Assembly (NCBI RefSeq): GCF_001439845.1
Contig: NZ_JYLO01000002.1
Location: 434,001 to 498,000, forward strand
Reading direction: 5' to 3'
DNA length: 64,000 bases
From: Pseudomonas lactis
GTDB taxonomy: Bacteria > Pseudomonadota > Gammaproteobacteria > Pseudomonadales > Pseudomonadaceae
In this document: piece after piece, positions 1-8,911 of the stretch
Position numbering within the stretch: position 1 is the stretch's first letter
Layout: the number at the start of each line of letters is the position of its first letter
Notes under the pieces: generated by a model
Seen by the model: only the letters and a program-made list of their open reading frames with translations
Databases searched by the model: none
What the model was told of the DNA's origin: nothing
Position numbers and translations under genes: made by a program

Positions 1-875
1 ATGGTGCCGATGCTCACCACAGAGGGGAATGACGAAATATCGGTACGGCGGCTGACCACGGTCTGCAGGCCGACAATGGTTTGCGCGCCGACGGTGATCG
101 GGTCGATACCGTCCCAGGGGCGGCCGGCGTGGGTCTGTTTGCCGAGGATTTTGATGCGCAGGTCATCGGAGCTGGCCAAAGTCGGGCCCGGGCGATAGGC
201 GATTTGCCCGGCAGGCACACCGGCCCATACGTGCAGGCCAAACACCGCATCCGGCTTGGGCGCTTTCATTACCCCTTCCTGCACCATCATCTTCGCGCCC
301 CAGGTGTTCTTGCCGTCGGGGATAAAGTCGCTGGGGCCTTCTTCGGCCGGTTGGAAATAAAACACCACGGTGCCGGGCAGGCGCTCGCGCATCCCCGTAA
401 GAATCTTCGCAGTGCTCAGCAGGATAGCGGTATGTGCGTCGTGGCCGCAGGCGTGCATCACGTCGACTTCCTTGCCCAGGTAGGTGCCCTTGGCTTTGGA
501 GGCGAAGGGCAGGTCGGCGACTTCCTTGACCGGCAGCGCATCCATGTCGGCGCGCAGGGCCACGGTCGGGCCGGGCAGCGCACCTTTCAAGATGGCGACG
601 ACGCCGGTGCGGGCCACCCCGGTCTTCACCTCAAGGCCGAGTTCGCGCAACTGTTTGGCGACCAACTCGGCGGTGCGGGTTTCGGTATTGCCCAGTTCGG
701 GGTGGGCGTGGATATCGCGGCGGGTTTCCAACAGGCTGGGTTCGAGGATTTTTGCCTGGGCGGCAATTTCCTCCCGGGCACTGTCCTGGCCGCTGCTGGC
801 GGCAACCACGGCACTGCTCGCAACCGCGCCGAGCAACCCCAAAACCCATTGGTGTGTAAGACCGTTCATTCGCAT
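1..875 (-). CDS. M20 family amidohydrolase (partial, C-terminus outside window)
   Basis: The first 291 codons of a zinc-dependent amidohydrolase of the M20D peptidase family (hippurate/indole-acetyl-amino-acid hydrolase type), which cleaves N-acyl amino acids. Visible motifs are HAHPELGN near residue 52, ALRADMDALPV near 95 and HACGHDAHT near 120, which supply metal ligands and the catalytic region of this family. An N-terminal hydrophobic stretch ending in VVAASS looks like a signal peptide, so the enzyme is probably periplasmic. The start at 875 is preceded by AGGAG at 8 nt; a second ATG lies two codons further in. The gene runs off the left edge, so length and the C-terminal metal ligand cannot be checked. 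Substrate is unknown. Confidence 0.9.
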   Translation of the reverse strand, partial: MRMNGLTHQWVLGLLGAVASSAVVAASSGQDSAREEIAAQAKILEPSLLETRRDIHAHPELGNTETRTAELVAKQLRELGLEVKTGVARTGVVAILKGALPGPTVALRADMDALPVKEVADLPFASKAKGTYLGKEVDVMHACGHDAHTAILLSTAKILTGMRERLPGTVVFYFQPAEEGPSDFIPDGKNTWGAKMMVQEGVMKAPKPDAVFGLHVWAGVPAGQIAYRPGPTLASSDDLRIKILGKQTHAGRPWDGIDPITVGAQTIVGLQTVVSRRTDISSFPSVVSIGT

Positions 876-891
876 ACCAACCTCTCCTTGC

Positions 892-3057
892 TTATTGTTG
901 TGGATCTTTCTCCTGCACGCTGCCGGCGGTCAGCACCTGCACGCTCAAGCGCGGCGTTGCCAGGTCCAGCCCGGCTTCATCCAGGTGCCGTTTGAGCGAC
1001 AGGTTGAACGCCCGCGACACTTCCCACTGCTTGATCGGCGCGGTCTTGAAACGTGCGCGCAGGATCGCGCTGCCGGACTCGAAACTTTCCACGCCCTGGA
1101 TCTCCAGCGGCGACCAGATATTGCGGCGTTGCAACGGGTCGTTACGCATGGCGTGGCCGACCTCGCGCATCAGTTTGATCGCGTCGTCGATTTCCATGTT
1201 GTAGGGGATCGCCACGCGGAAGATCGCGTAGCCGAACTCCCGGGAGTAGTTCTTGATGCTCTTGATTTCGCTGAACGGGATGGTGTGCACGATGCCGTCG
1301 ATATCGCGCAGGCGCACGGTACGGATGGTCAGGCCTTCCACCGTGCCGAGATGGCCGCCCACATCCACGTAGTCGTCGATGGCCAGGGAGTCTTCGATGA
1401 TGATGAACAGGCCGGTGATCAAGTCCGCCACCAGCGACTGTGCACCAAAACCGATGGCGATACCGATCACACCCGCACCGGCCAGCAAGGGCGTGACGTT
1501 CATGCCCATGTTCGCCAGGGCGACGATGGCGGCTATGATGAAAATGGTCACGAACAGTACGTTGCGGATCAACGGCATCATGGTTTGCGCGCGGGCGTTG
1601 GCCAAGCCTTTGCGCGAGCGCGTCAGGGCGTGGTGGATCGCGGTGTCGCTGAGGATCCAGATCAGCCAGGCAAACAACAAGGTCCCACCGAGGCCGAACA
1701 GCTTTACGGCTATTTCATGGCCTTCACCTTCGGTAAAGCGAATCATCGACAGGCCCCAGACCCGCAGCCCCAGTTCGATAAATACCAGCCACACCACCAG
1801 GTGCACCAGGGTGTAGACAAAGCCTTTGAGGCGCTCGGAATACAGCGCATGGCGCTTGTGCCCGCGGTGCGGCTTGAGGGCGTGGCGGCGCACCAGGCCG
1901 TTGATCACCATGCACAACACCAGCAGCACCGTGCACAGCAACGACTGGCGCAGGGCGGTGCTGGTGTCGCCGGCCGACAGGAAGGTGGCGAACAGTGAGA
2001 TGCCCACCAGCAGAAGAGCCGGGATGTACCAGAAGGTGCCGATGATCGACAGAGTATCGGTGAGGGCGCGGCGGGTCAGTCGGCGCGACAGCGGCTGGTT
2101 GCGGATCAGGTGCGCAATCGGACGGCGGAACCGCAGGATAAACACCCCGGTGGACAACGCCGCCATGACATTGGCCACGGTCGCGGCGGTGTGGGCCAGA
2201 TGCTGGCCGAGCGCGGCAACCAGGCGCGGGTCGCTCAAGGCTTCACCGAAGGCGGCAAAGCTGCCGATCCACCACAGCGGGCGGAACGCCTGATGGCGCA
2301 GGATATACAGGGCACGGTGGCGGTGCGGGCCGTCGAGTACGGAGAAGGCAATCACGCAGATGGCCGAGAAGCAGGTGCCGACCACCAAGGCATAGGCCAG
2401 CACCATGGCCAACGATTTACCCAGGGATGAGGGCAGGGCGTAGCTCAGGTACACCGTGATCACCAGGGCGATCAGCCATGGGCCCAGCTTGCGCAGGGCG
2501 AAGCGCAGCATGTCCCAGGTGCGCGGGTGCTGGGGCAGCTCTTCGGGCAGGCCGAAACGCTCGCGCACCCGATGGCTGAGCCAGATCAGCGCAGCGGCCA
2601 GCAGGCTCCATACGGCCAGGATCACGGCAAAACCGAAGATGATCGGCAGCCATTCGCTGGCCGGCAGCATCAGGGCGGCCAGTTCATCCTTGGCCAGGTC
2701 GACTTCATTGGACCAGCGCCCCAACGGGCTGTCGGCGCCGGAAAACTGCTGCTCAAAGCCCGACAGCGTACTGCCGATCAACCCGAGTACCCCGAGTTCG
2801 GCGGCGGGCTGGGCCTTTTGCGTGGCGGCGCGCAGTTTCTTCAGGTCGCTGAGCAACTGGGTGCGTTGCTGGTCGTTTTCCAGGGTTTTGATCACTTCGT
2901 CCAGCGACTGCCCCAGGGGCACTTCCGCCTGGGGTTGGGTCTTGCTGGAGCCGCCCAGCATCCCGGGCAAGCCCACGGCTTGGGCGGGCATCACTGGCAG
3001 CAGCGTGAGCAGGGCGATCAGCAGGTAGCAGGGCAGGGCAAACAGACGGGAGAACAC
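892..3057 (-). CDS. Mechanosensitive channel of the MscS family, YbiO-like
   Basis: A 721-residue inner-membrane protein, close in length to E. coli YbiO (about 740). It has an N-terminal signal-like segment ending in MPAQA, a periplasmic helical region, many membrane segments, and a C-terminal MscS core from about residue 520: a Gly/Ala-rich pore helix (AGAGVIGIAIGFGAQSLV), then the beta domain (GTVEGLTIRTVRLRDIDG and IPFSEIKSIKNYSRE). Such channels open under membrane tension during hypo-osmotic shock. The start codon is GTG with AAGG 11 nt upstream, so the exact start is less sure than the family. It lies 16 nt upstream of the amidohydrolase start; co-transcription is possible. Confidence 0.93.
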   Translation of the reverse strand: MFSRLFALPCYLLIALLTLLPVMPAQAVGLPGMLGGSSKTQPQAEVPLGQSLDEVIKTLENDQQRTQLLSDLKKLRAATQKAQPAAELGVLGLIGSTLSGFEQQFSGADSPLGRWSNEVDLAKDELAALMLPASEWLPIIFGFAVILAVWSLLAAALIWLSHRVRERFGLPEELPQHPRTWDMLRFALRKLGPWLIALVITVYLSYALPSSLGKSLAMVLAYALVVGTCFSAICVIAFSVLDGPHRHRALYILRHQAFRPLWWIGSFAAFGEALSDPRLVAALGQHLAHTAATVANVMAALSTGVFILRFRRPIAHLIRNQPLSRRLTRRALTDTLSIIGTFWYIPALLLVGISLFATFLSAGDTSTALRQSLLCTVLLVLCMVINGLVRRHALKPHRGHKRHALYSERLKGFVYTLVHLVVWLVFIELGLRVWGLSMIRFTEGEGHEIAVKLFGLGGTLLFAWLIWILSDTAIHHALTRSRKGLANARAQTMMPLIRNVLFVTIFIIAAIVALANMGMNVTPLLAGAGVIGIAIGFGAQSLVADLITGLFIIIEDSLAIDDYVDVGGHLGTVEGLTIRTVRLRDIDGIVHTIPFSEIKSIKNYSREFGYAIFRVAIPYNMEIDDAIKLMREVGHAMRNDPLQRRNIWSPLEIQGVESFESGSAILRARFKTAPIKQWEVSRAFNLSLKRHLDEAGLDLATPRLSVQVLTAGSVQEKDPQQ

Positions 3058-3129
3058 GAGGCGGTCAACCTTGAAAACGACGAATTGACCGAGTGTACGA
3101 GGCCGCTATGCCCAATGCGAGCGCATTTG

Positions 3130-3306
3130 TCACTGCGCCAGTTTGGCGAGGATCTTGTAGAGCACGGTGCCAAGGATCAACAGCATGCCGATCCACATGC
3201 CAAACACGCCCAGAGGCTTGTCACGAAAGTTGAAGCCGACCGCGAGCATGATCATGCCGATCACGATGGGGATCAGCATGGCGTGGAAGGAGGACATTGA
3301 GATCAT
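3130..3306 (-). CDS. Small two-helix membrane protein
   Basis: A short gene of 58 codons encoding a very hydrophobic protein with two predicted membrane helices (IPIVIGMIMLAVGF and WIGMLLILGTVLYKIL) joined by a short basic loop with FRDKPLG. The start at 3306 has ACAAGG 11 nt upstream; an internal in-frame ATG at 3297 would give 55 residues but has no nearby ribosome site. It resembles the many small uncharacterised membrane proteins annotated in Pseudomonas. It lies just upstream of the YbiO-like channel on the same strand, 72 nt away. Function unknown. Confidence 0.7.
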   Translation of the reverse strand: MISMSSFHAMLIPIVIGMIMLAVGFNFRDKPLGVFGMWIGMLLILGTVLYKILAKLAQ

Positions 3307-3413
3307 GGCGGGGGCGGCCTTGTCGGACTGGAAGTTCTGACAAGTCTAGGCCGGATTGGCAGAAGTGCAGTTGATGTGAGTCAGATAGCCTTACATCTGT
3401 TTGGAAACCCATC

Positions 3414-3478
3414 GCGGGCAAGCCCGCTCCCACACTGAAATGCATTCACAGATCAAATGTGGGAGCGGGCTTGCCCGC
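3414..3478. repeat. REP pair (REPIN), GTGGGAGCGGGCTTGCCC class
   Basis: Two copies of a 21-nt REP sequence in inverted orientation (3414-3434 and 3458-3478) with a 23-nt spacer. The arms are exact reverse complements. It lies downstream of the M18 aminopeptidase gene. Confidence 0.9.
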
Positions 3479-3496
3479 AATGGGCGCGCCTCGGTC

Positions 3497-4786
3497 TCAG
3501 GGTAAATCGCGGCTGGCGTAGAACGCGCCCAGCACCTTGACCAGGTGCGCCAGGTCATGGCTGCCGCACAGCTCGCGGATCGAGTGCATGGCAAAGGTCG
3601 GCAAGCCGATGTCCACCGTGCGCACGCCCAGGTGGCTGGCGGTGATGGGGCCGATGGTCGAGCCACAGCCCATGTCGCTGCGCACCACGAAGCTCTGCAC
3701 TGGCACTTCCTGGGCCATGCACAGGTGGCGGAAGAACCCGGCGGTTTCGCTGTTGGTGGCGTAGCGCTGGTTGCTGTTGACCTTGATCACCGGGCCGGCG
3801 TTGAGTTTCGGGCCGTGGTTGGCGTCGTGTTTCTCGGCGTAGTTGGGATGCACGCCGTGGGCGTTGTCTGCCGACACCAGCAGGGATTTCTGAATGGTGC
3901 GTACGAATTCTTCACCTTCGGGCAGCAGGCGACGTAGGGTCTGTTCCAGCATCGGACCATCGGCACCGCAGGCTGAGCAGGAACCGACTTCTTCGTGGTC
4001 GTTGCACACCAGCACGCAGGTTTCATCGGTGTCGCTGGTGAGCAAGGCTTGCAAACCGGCGTAGCACGACAGCAGGTTGTCCAGGCGCGCACCAGCGATA
4101 AAGTCGCCATTGAGGCCGATCACGGCGGCACTTTGGGTGTCGTAGAAACTCAGCTCGTAGTCGAGCACCACATCGGCATTCAACCCATGCTCGCGGGCCA
4201 ACTGCTCGGTGAGCACGGCGCGAAAGTCCACGCGCTCGTCACCGGCAAACTGCGCGAGGATCGGCGGCAGCTCGGTCTGGGCATTGATCGCCCAGCCTTG
4301 GTTGGCTTCACGGTTGAGGTGAATGGCCAGGTTGGGAATGATGGCGATCGGCAGCTTGAAGTCGATCAGTTGGCTCTCGACCTTGCCATCGCGGCGGAAG
4401 GTGACACGCCCGGCCAGGGACAGGTCGCGGTCGAACCAGGGTGCCAGCAGCGCGCCGCCGTAGACTTCCACACCCAGTTGCCAGAAGCCCTGGCGTTGCA
4501 GCTCCGGCTGGGGCTTGACCCGCAGGCACGGGCTGTCGGTGTGGGCGCCGACCATGCGGATACCATCTTGCAGCGGCGATTGGCGGCCGAGCTTGAAGGC
4601 GATGATCGAGGAATCGTTGCGGGTCACGTAGTAGCGACCGTTGGCCTCGGTGGCCCAGGTGTCGCGCTCGTCGAGACGCTGGTAGCCGGCGGCTTCCAGG
4701 CGCTGGGCCAGGGCGGCAGTGGCATGAAAAGGAGTAGGGGAGGCCTTGAGGAAGTCGATCAGGCCTTGATTCAACGCTTCGCGCAT
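3497..4786 (-). CDS. apeB: M18 family aminopeptidase
   Basis: A 429-residue cytosolic metallo-aminopeptidase of the M18 family (aspartyl aminopeptidase type), matching the usual Pseudomonas length. Dinuclear metal site motifs are visible: [14 protein letters not shown] near residue 79, the N-D-H-E-E-V-G-S cluster near 262, and GCGSTIGP near 375, followed by a C-terminal [10 protein letters not shown]. The start at 4786 is chosen because GGAG lies 6 nt upstream and the protein then begins [12 protein letters not shown], the normal start; the open frame continues upstream only through a REPIN. It is followed on the same strand, beyond the REPIN, by nothing closely coupled, and preceded by rluA 195 nt upstream. 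Confidence 0.95.
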   Translation of the reverse strand: MREALNQGLIDFLKASPTPFHATAALAQRLEAAGYQRLDERDTWATEANGRYYVTRNDSSIIAFKLGRQSPLQDGIRMVGAHTDSPCLRVKPQPELQRQGFWQLGVEVYGGALLAPWFDRDLSLAGRVTFRRDGKVESQLIDFKLPIAIIPNLAIHLNREANQGWAINAQTELPPILAQFAGDERVDFRAVLTEQLAREHGLNADVVLDYELSFYDTQSAAVIGLNGDFIAGARLDNLLSCYAGLQALLTSDTDETCVLVCNDHEEVGSCSACGADGPMLEQTLRRLLPEGEEFVRTIQKSLLVSADNAHGVHPNYAEKHDANHGPKLNAGPVIKVNSNQRYATNSETAGFFRHLCMAQEVPVQSFVVRSDMGCGSTIGPITASHLGVRTVDIGLPTFAMHSIRELCGSHDLAHLVKVLGAFYASRDLP

Positions 4787-4874
4787 AAATAGCTCCAGAC
4801 AGCAGTGGCGAGAGTTTACCGTATTGGCCAGATATTTGGAGTGAGCGTGCAGGGTCGAGAACCACACCAAACCC

Positions 4875-4963
4875 TGTGGGAGCTGGCTTGCCTGCGATAG
4901 CGGTCTTTCTGTGCAAGATGTATTGGCTTGCACGCCGCTATCGCAGGCAAGCCAGCTCCCACA
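4875..4963. repeat. REPIN, TGTGGGAGCTGGCTTGCCTGCGATAGC class
   Basis: Inverted 27-nt arms at 4875-4901 and 4937-4963, in the spacer between apeB and rluA. Same class as the elements at 10062, 12822, 26449, 30513, 34560 and 44134. Confidence 0.92.
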
Positions 4964-4981
4964 TTTGACCGCATCCGCCCT

Positions 4982-5617
4982 TCAAAAAGGCGCTGGGCAC
5001 TCGAAGCGCAGGCGCTCGCCGCTTTGCGGATGGGTGAAGCTGAGCATGCTTGCATGCAGGCACAGGCGTGGCCAGGCGGCCAAGGCTTGTTCATGGGCGT
5101 ACAAGCCATCACCCAGCAACGGATGCCCGATGGACAACATATGCACGCGCAGCTGATGCGAACGCCCGGTGATCGGTGTCAACTCCACGCGGCACCAGTC
5201 GCCGCAACGCTCCAGCACTTTCCAGAAGGTCAGCGCATGTTTGCCGAACTCATGGTCCACCACATGGCGGGGCTTGGTCGGCGGGTCGTAGCGCAGGGGC
5301 AGGTCGATACTGCCGCTGTCCAGTGCCGGTTGGCCCCAGGCCAGGGCGGTGTAGGCCTTTTCTGTTTCGCGGTCGTGAAACTGGCGGGACAGTTCGCGGT
5401 GGGTATCCGCGTCCCGGGCCAGCAGGATGATCCCCGAAGTTTCCCAGTCCAGGCGATGGACGATGCGGGCTTCGGGGTAGCCGTTTTCCTGCAGGCGGGT
5501 GATCAGGCAGTCCTTGTTGTCGTCGGCGCGGCCAGGCACCGAGAGCAGCAGGGTGGGCTTGTTCACCACCAGGACAGCGTCGTCCTGATGCAGGATATGG
5601 ATATTGGACAGCGGCAT
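4982..5617 (-). CDS. rluA: RluA-family pseudouridine synthase
   Basis: A 211-residue RNA pseudouridine synthase. The family motif I/V-V-H-R-L-D-x-x-T-S-G-I lies near residue 58 and contains the catalytic aspartate. Length and lack of an S4 domain fit RluA, which modifies U746 of 23S rRNA and U32 of several tRNAs. The start at 5617 has GAGG 8 nt upstream and gives MPLSNIHILH; the open frame extends six codons further but without a ribosome site. Its position between the M18 peptidase and minE is the same as in other pseudomonads (from memory). Confidence 0.93.
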   Translation of the reverse strand: MPLSNIHILHQDDAVLVVNKPTLLLSVPGRADDNKDCLITRLQENGYPEARIVHRLDWETSGIILLARDADTHRELSRQFHDRETEKAYTALAWGQPALDSGSIDLPLRYDPPTKPRHVVDHEFGKHALTFWKVLERCGDWCRVELTPITGRSHQLRVHMLSIGHPLLGDGLYAHEQALAAWPRLCLHASMLSFTHPQSGERLRFECPAPF

Positions 5618-5671
5618 TAAACAGCCTCGTAACAAACACCAACGGCGGCTCCACTGACCGCCCCCTCACCC

Positions 5672-5770
5672 TGTAGGAGCGAGCTTGCTCGCGAAGAACT
5701 TATCGGCACTGCGTTCATTGAGGTTAAACGCGGTGTTCTCAGGTTTTTCGCGAGCAAGCTCGCTCCTACA
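5672..5770. repeat. REPIN, TGTAGGAGCGAGCTTGCTCGCGAA class
   Basis: Inverted arms at about 5672-5695 and 5747-5770 in the rluA-minE spacer. Same class as 17573 and 46652. Confidence 0.92.
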
Positions 5771-5818
5771 GCAGTACAGGGCCAGGTAGCAGAGCCGCCG
5801 TGGCGACCGCCCGTTCGA

Positions 5819-6073
5819 TCAACGATCGGGCAGGGTGATATTGAGTTCCAGAATCGAGCAGCTGCCGTCATTTTCCAGGGCGACATGCACGTCATCGTTG
5901 CCGATATTGACGTACTTGCGGATCACCTCGACCAGTTCCTTCTGCAAGGCTGGCAGGTAGTCCGGGGTGCTGCGTTGGCCGCGTTCGTGCGCCACGATGA
6001 TCTGTAGACGCTCTTTCGCGACCGATGCGGTACTGGGTTTTTTGTTGGCGCGAAAGAAGTCGAGAAATTTCAT
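5819..6073 (-). CDS. minE: Cell division topological specificity factor MinE
   Basis: An 84-residue protein of normal MinE length. It starts [14 protein letters not shown], the short membrane-targeting amphipathic helix, followed by the MinD-stimulating segment [16 protein letters not shown] and a C-terminal beta-rich dimerisation domain. MinE activates MinD ATPase and drives the pole-to-pole oscillation that keeps the division inhibitor away from mid-cell. It begins 3 nt after the minD stop codon with GGAGG 10 nt upstream of the ATG, so minD and minE are translated from one transcript. Confidence 0.98.
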   Translation of the reverse strand: MKFLDFFRANKKPSTASVAKERLQIIVAHERGQRSTPDYLPALQKELVEVIRKYVNIGNDDVHVALENDGSCSILELNITLPDR

Positions 6074-6076
6074 TGT

Positions 6077-6889
6077 TTAGTTGCCTCCAAAGATACGCTC
6101 GAAGAATCCCTTCTTCTTGACATCGAGGAAGCGGTGTTCCACGGTCTTGCCCAGCAAGCGATCCACGGCATCGCTGTACGCCTGGCCGGCGTCGCTCTGG
6201 TCGTCGAGAATCACCGGTACGCCCTGGTTGGATGCTTTCAGCACGGCCTGGGATTCCGGGATCACGCCCAGCAGGGTCACGGCGAGAATTTCCTTCACGT
6301 CTTCAACACCGAGCATTTCGCCGTTGTTGACGCGCTCCGGGTTATAGCGGGTGAGCAGCAGGTGTTCCTTGATCGGGTCCTGGCCTTCTTCGGCGCGCTT
6401 GGACTTGCTGGCCAACAGGCCGAGCATGCGGTCCGAGTCACGTACCGAGGACACTTCCGGGTTGGTCACCACGATGGCTTCGTCGGCGAAGTACATCGCC
6501 AGGTGAGCACCGGTTTCGATACCGGCCGGCGAATCGCATACTACGTATTCGAAGGTTTCCTTGAGCTCGGCGAGGACTTTGCCCACGCCTTCTTTGGTCA
6601 GCGCGTCTTTGTCGCGGGTCTGGCTGGCGGCCAGCACGTACAGGTTCTCAAGGCGCTTGTCCTTGATCAGGGCCTGTTGCAGGTTGGCTTCGCCGTTCAC
6701 CACGTTGACGAAGTCGTACACCACGCGACGCTCGCAGCCCATGATCAGGTCAAGGTTACGCAGGCCGACGTCGAAGTCGACGATGACTGTCTTGTGGCCG
6801 CGCAGAGCGAGGCCGGTACCGATAGCGGCGCTGGTGGTGGTCTTACCCACACCACCCTTGCCGGATGTAACCACGAGAATCTTGGCCAA
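6077..6889 (-). CDS. minD: Septum site-determining ATPase MinD
   Basis: A 270-residue ParA/MinD-type ATPase that recruits MinC to the membrane. The deviant Walker A motif KGGVGKTTTS starts near residue 10, and the C-terminus ends in the basic amphipathic membrane-binding helix KKKGFFERIFGGN. The initiation codon is TTG (6889-6887), with AGGGG 9 nt upstream; the protein then starts with the expected AKILVVTSGKGG and no nearby ATG would keep the Walker motif intact. It lies 199 nt downstream of minC and 3 nt before minE. Confidence 0.98.
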   Translation of the reverse strand: MAKILVVTSGKGGVGKTTTSAAIGTGLALRGHKTVIVDFDVGLRNLDLIMGCERRVVYDFVNVVNGEANLQQALIKDKRLENLYVLAASQTRDKDALTKEGVGKVLAELKETFEYVVCDSPAGIETGAHLAMYFADEAIVVTNPEVSSVRDSDRMLGLLASKSKRAEEGQDPIKEHLLLTRYNPERVNNGEMLGVEDVKEILAVTLLGVIPESQAVLKASNQGVPVILDDQSDAGQAYSDAVDRLLGKTVEHRFLDVKKKGFFERIFGGN

Positions 6890-7088
6890 GGTGTTTCACC
6901 CCTAAGGAAAAAGGACTTTCGGTCCCTGAAAAACATCTCTTGAAACTCGCCGCAGGCGGACAGCCTTTGCAGGAAAAAGCCGAGGTTTCCATGGGGAAAC
7001 ACCAACTTCCAAAAAGTCCTACACAAGTCTTGCCGGTTTCGCTTTGCTATCAGAGTCTAGAGATGCTTGGAAAATGCGGCAGTATCCG

Positions 7089-7826
7089 TTAAAGACGGAT
7101 GATGTTCAACACATCGCCCGACAGGTTGACCTGTACCGAAGCGCCCCACAGTGGATCGCGGCGCAAATCTTCGGAAACCTTGTACTGACCCGCGATGGAA
7201 ACCAGCTCAGCGGTCAACTGCTGGCAAAAAATACGCGCCTTGGTATCACCCTTGATGCCGGCCAGGGCGCGTCCGCGCATCGGGCCGTATACATGGATGT
7301 TGCCATCGGCAAGAAGTTCCGCCCCCGGGCTGACCGAGGAGACCACCACAAGGTCGCCACCCTGGGCGTAAATCTGCTGCCCGCCGCGTACCGGCGAGGT
7401 GATGATCTTTGTAGGCCTGATCGCAGGCTCGGGTGGTTTTTCCGGTTTTTTCTTTTCTTCGCCGACCAATGGCTCAAGCGCACGCTCGCGGGCGCCGGAC
7501 GGTGGCAGTACTGGCAGTTCAATGGCGATGGCGGCGGCGATGTCTTCGATGCGGCTGGCGCGAATCGCCAGTGTGCGCAGGCCGTGGGAACGGCATACGC
7601 GCATCAGGCCGGGCAAATCAATCACGCCCTGGCCAGCCGGCAGCTTGTCCAGCGCCAGCACCAGCGGGGCGTTGTTGAAGAAGTTCGGCGCCAGGGCGAC
7701 CTTGGCGGCCAGTTGGCGGTCCAGGGCGTCGAGGTCATTGCGGGCCAGTTCCAGCACGGTAATGGCGAGCATGCTGCCTTTTAGCTGGAACACGGGATCT
7801 TGGTCTAGCGGTTCGGTTTGGCTCAT
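7089..7826 (-). CDS. minC: Septum site-determining protein MinC
   Basis: A 245-residue FtsZ polymerisation inhibitor. The N-terminal domain binds FtsZ; a Pro/Lys/Glu-rich linker ([11 protein letters not shown]) near residue 130 leads to the C-terminal right-handed beta-helix domain ([18 protein letters not shown]) that binds MinD. The start at 7826 gives [13 protein letters not shown]; the open frame extends 22 codons upstream, but those residues do not look like MinC. No strong ribosome site is seen before this ATG. minC-minD-minE form one minus-strand group, and lpxL is divergent. Confidence 0.97.
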   Translation of the reverse strand: MSQTEPLDQDPVFQLKGSMLAITVLELARNDLDALDRQLAAKVALAPNFFNNAPLVLALDKLPAGQGVIDLPGLMRVCRSHGLRTLAIRASRIEDIAAAIAIELPVLPPSGARERALEPLVGEEKKKPEKPPEPAIRPTKIITSPVRGGQQIYAQGGDLVVVSSVSPGAELLADGNIHVYGPMRGRALAGIKGDTKARIFCQQLTAELVSIAGQYKVSEDLRRDPLWGASVQVNLSGDVLNIIRL

Positions 7827-7945
7827 GGTCGGCGAAAGCGGCTTGTCACGAAAAGTGTCGAGACTTATAACGAGAACACTCACCCGCCGCAAGCCGAGTC
7901 GAACCGTTGTAGAATGCGCGGCCCTTGTCTTTACCGGAATCTGTA

Positions 7946-8881
7946 ATGGATCGCCCGCGTTTTCGAGCTGTATTTCTTCACCCGCGTTTTTGGCTGCTAT
8001 GGCTGGGGCTCGGCCTGCTGTGGCTGGTCACTCAATTGCCGTATCGGGCCCTGTTGACCATTGGTCGCCTGCTGGGCGCGGGCATGTACCGTGTGGCCGG
8101 TGATCGTCGCCGTATCGCGGCACGCAACCTTGAGCTGTGCTTCCCGGAAAAATCCGCCAAGGAACGCAAACGCCTGCTCAAGGAAAATTTCGCTTCCACC
8201 GGCATCGCCTTCTTTGAAATGGCCATGAGCTGGTGGTGGCCCAAGCCGCGCCTGGCGCGCCTGGCCCATGTCGAAGGGCTGGAGCACCTCACGCAGGCGC
8301 AGTTGGAAGGCAAGGGCGTGATTCTCATGGCGCTGCACTTCACCACCCTGGAAATCGGCGCGGCGCTGCTGGGGCAAAAGCACACCATTGACGGCATGTA
8401 CCGCGAACACGGCAACCCGCTGTTCGACTTTATCCAGCGCCGTGGCCGCGAACGCCATAACCTCGACTCCCTGGCCGTGGAGCGTGACGACGTGCGCGGC
8501 ATGCTCAAGCTGCTGCGCGCCGGCCGGGCCATCTGGTACGCGCCAGACCAGGACTACGGCGCCAAGCAAAGTATCTTCGTGCCGCTGTTCGGCATCCAGG
8601 CCGCCACCGTCACCGCCACCAGCAAGTTCGCCCGCCTGGGCAAGGCGCTGGTGGTGCCGTTTACCCAGGAGCGCCTGGCTGACGGCAGCGGTTACCGCCT
8701 GGTAATCCATGCGCCGCTGACCGACTTCCCGGGTGAAACCGACGAGGTCGACTGCCTGCGCATCAACCAGTGGGTCGAAGCCTCGGTGCGCGAATGCCCC
8801 GAGCAATACCTGTGGACGCACCGCCGGTTCAAGAGCCGGCCACCGGGTGAGCCCAAGTTGTACGAAAAGCGCCGTCGATAA
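7946..8881 (+). CDS. lpxL: Lipid A lauroyl acyltransferase (LpxL/HtrB family)
   Basis: A 311-residue inner-membrane acyltransferase that adds a secondary acyl chain to the lipid A precursor. An N-terminal membrane anchor ([14 protein letters not shown]) is followed by the catalytic H-x4-D/E motif, seen as LHFTTLE near residue 131. The ATG at 7946 gives [10 protein letters not shown], the usual beginning. The gene is divergent from minC with a 119-nt shared promoter region, and 30 nt ahead of the patatin-like gene. Which of the Pseudomonas LpxL paralogues this is cannot be settled from sequence reading. Confidence 0.93.
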   Translation: MDRPRFRAVFLHPRFWLLWLGLGLLWLVTQLPYRALLTIGRLLGAGMYRVAGDRRRIAARNLELCFPEKSAKERKRLLKENFASTGIAFFEMAMSWWWPKPRLARLAHVEGLEHLTQAQLEGKGVILMALHFTTLEIGAALLGQKHTIDGMYREHGNPLFDFIQRRGRERHNLDSLAVERDDVRGMLKLLRAGRAIWYAPDQDYGAKQSIFVPLFGIQAATVTATSKFARLGKALVVPFTQERLADGSGYRLVIHAPLTDFPGETDEVDCLRINQWVEASVRECPEQYLWTHRRFKSRPPGEPKLYEKRRR

Positions 8882-8911
8882 CCCCAACCCCTTCTCACAT
8901 GGAGTGACGCA

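Noticed and set aside
4787..4933. N-terminal extension of the M18 aminopeptidase upstream of 4786
   Set aside because: The extension would translate part of a REPIN, and the normal family start with a ribosome site lies at 4786.
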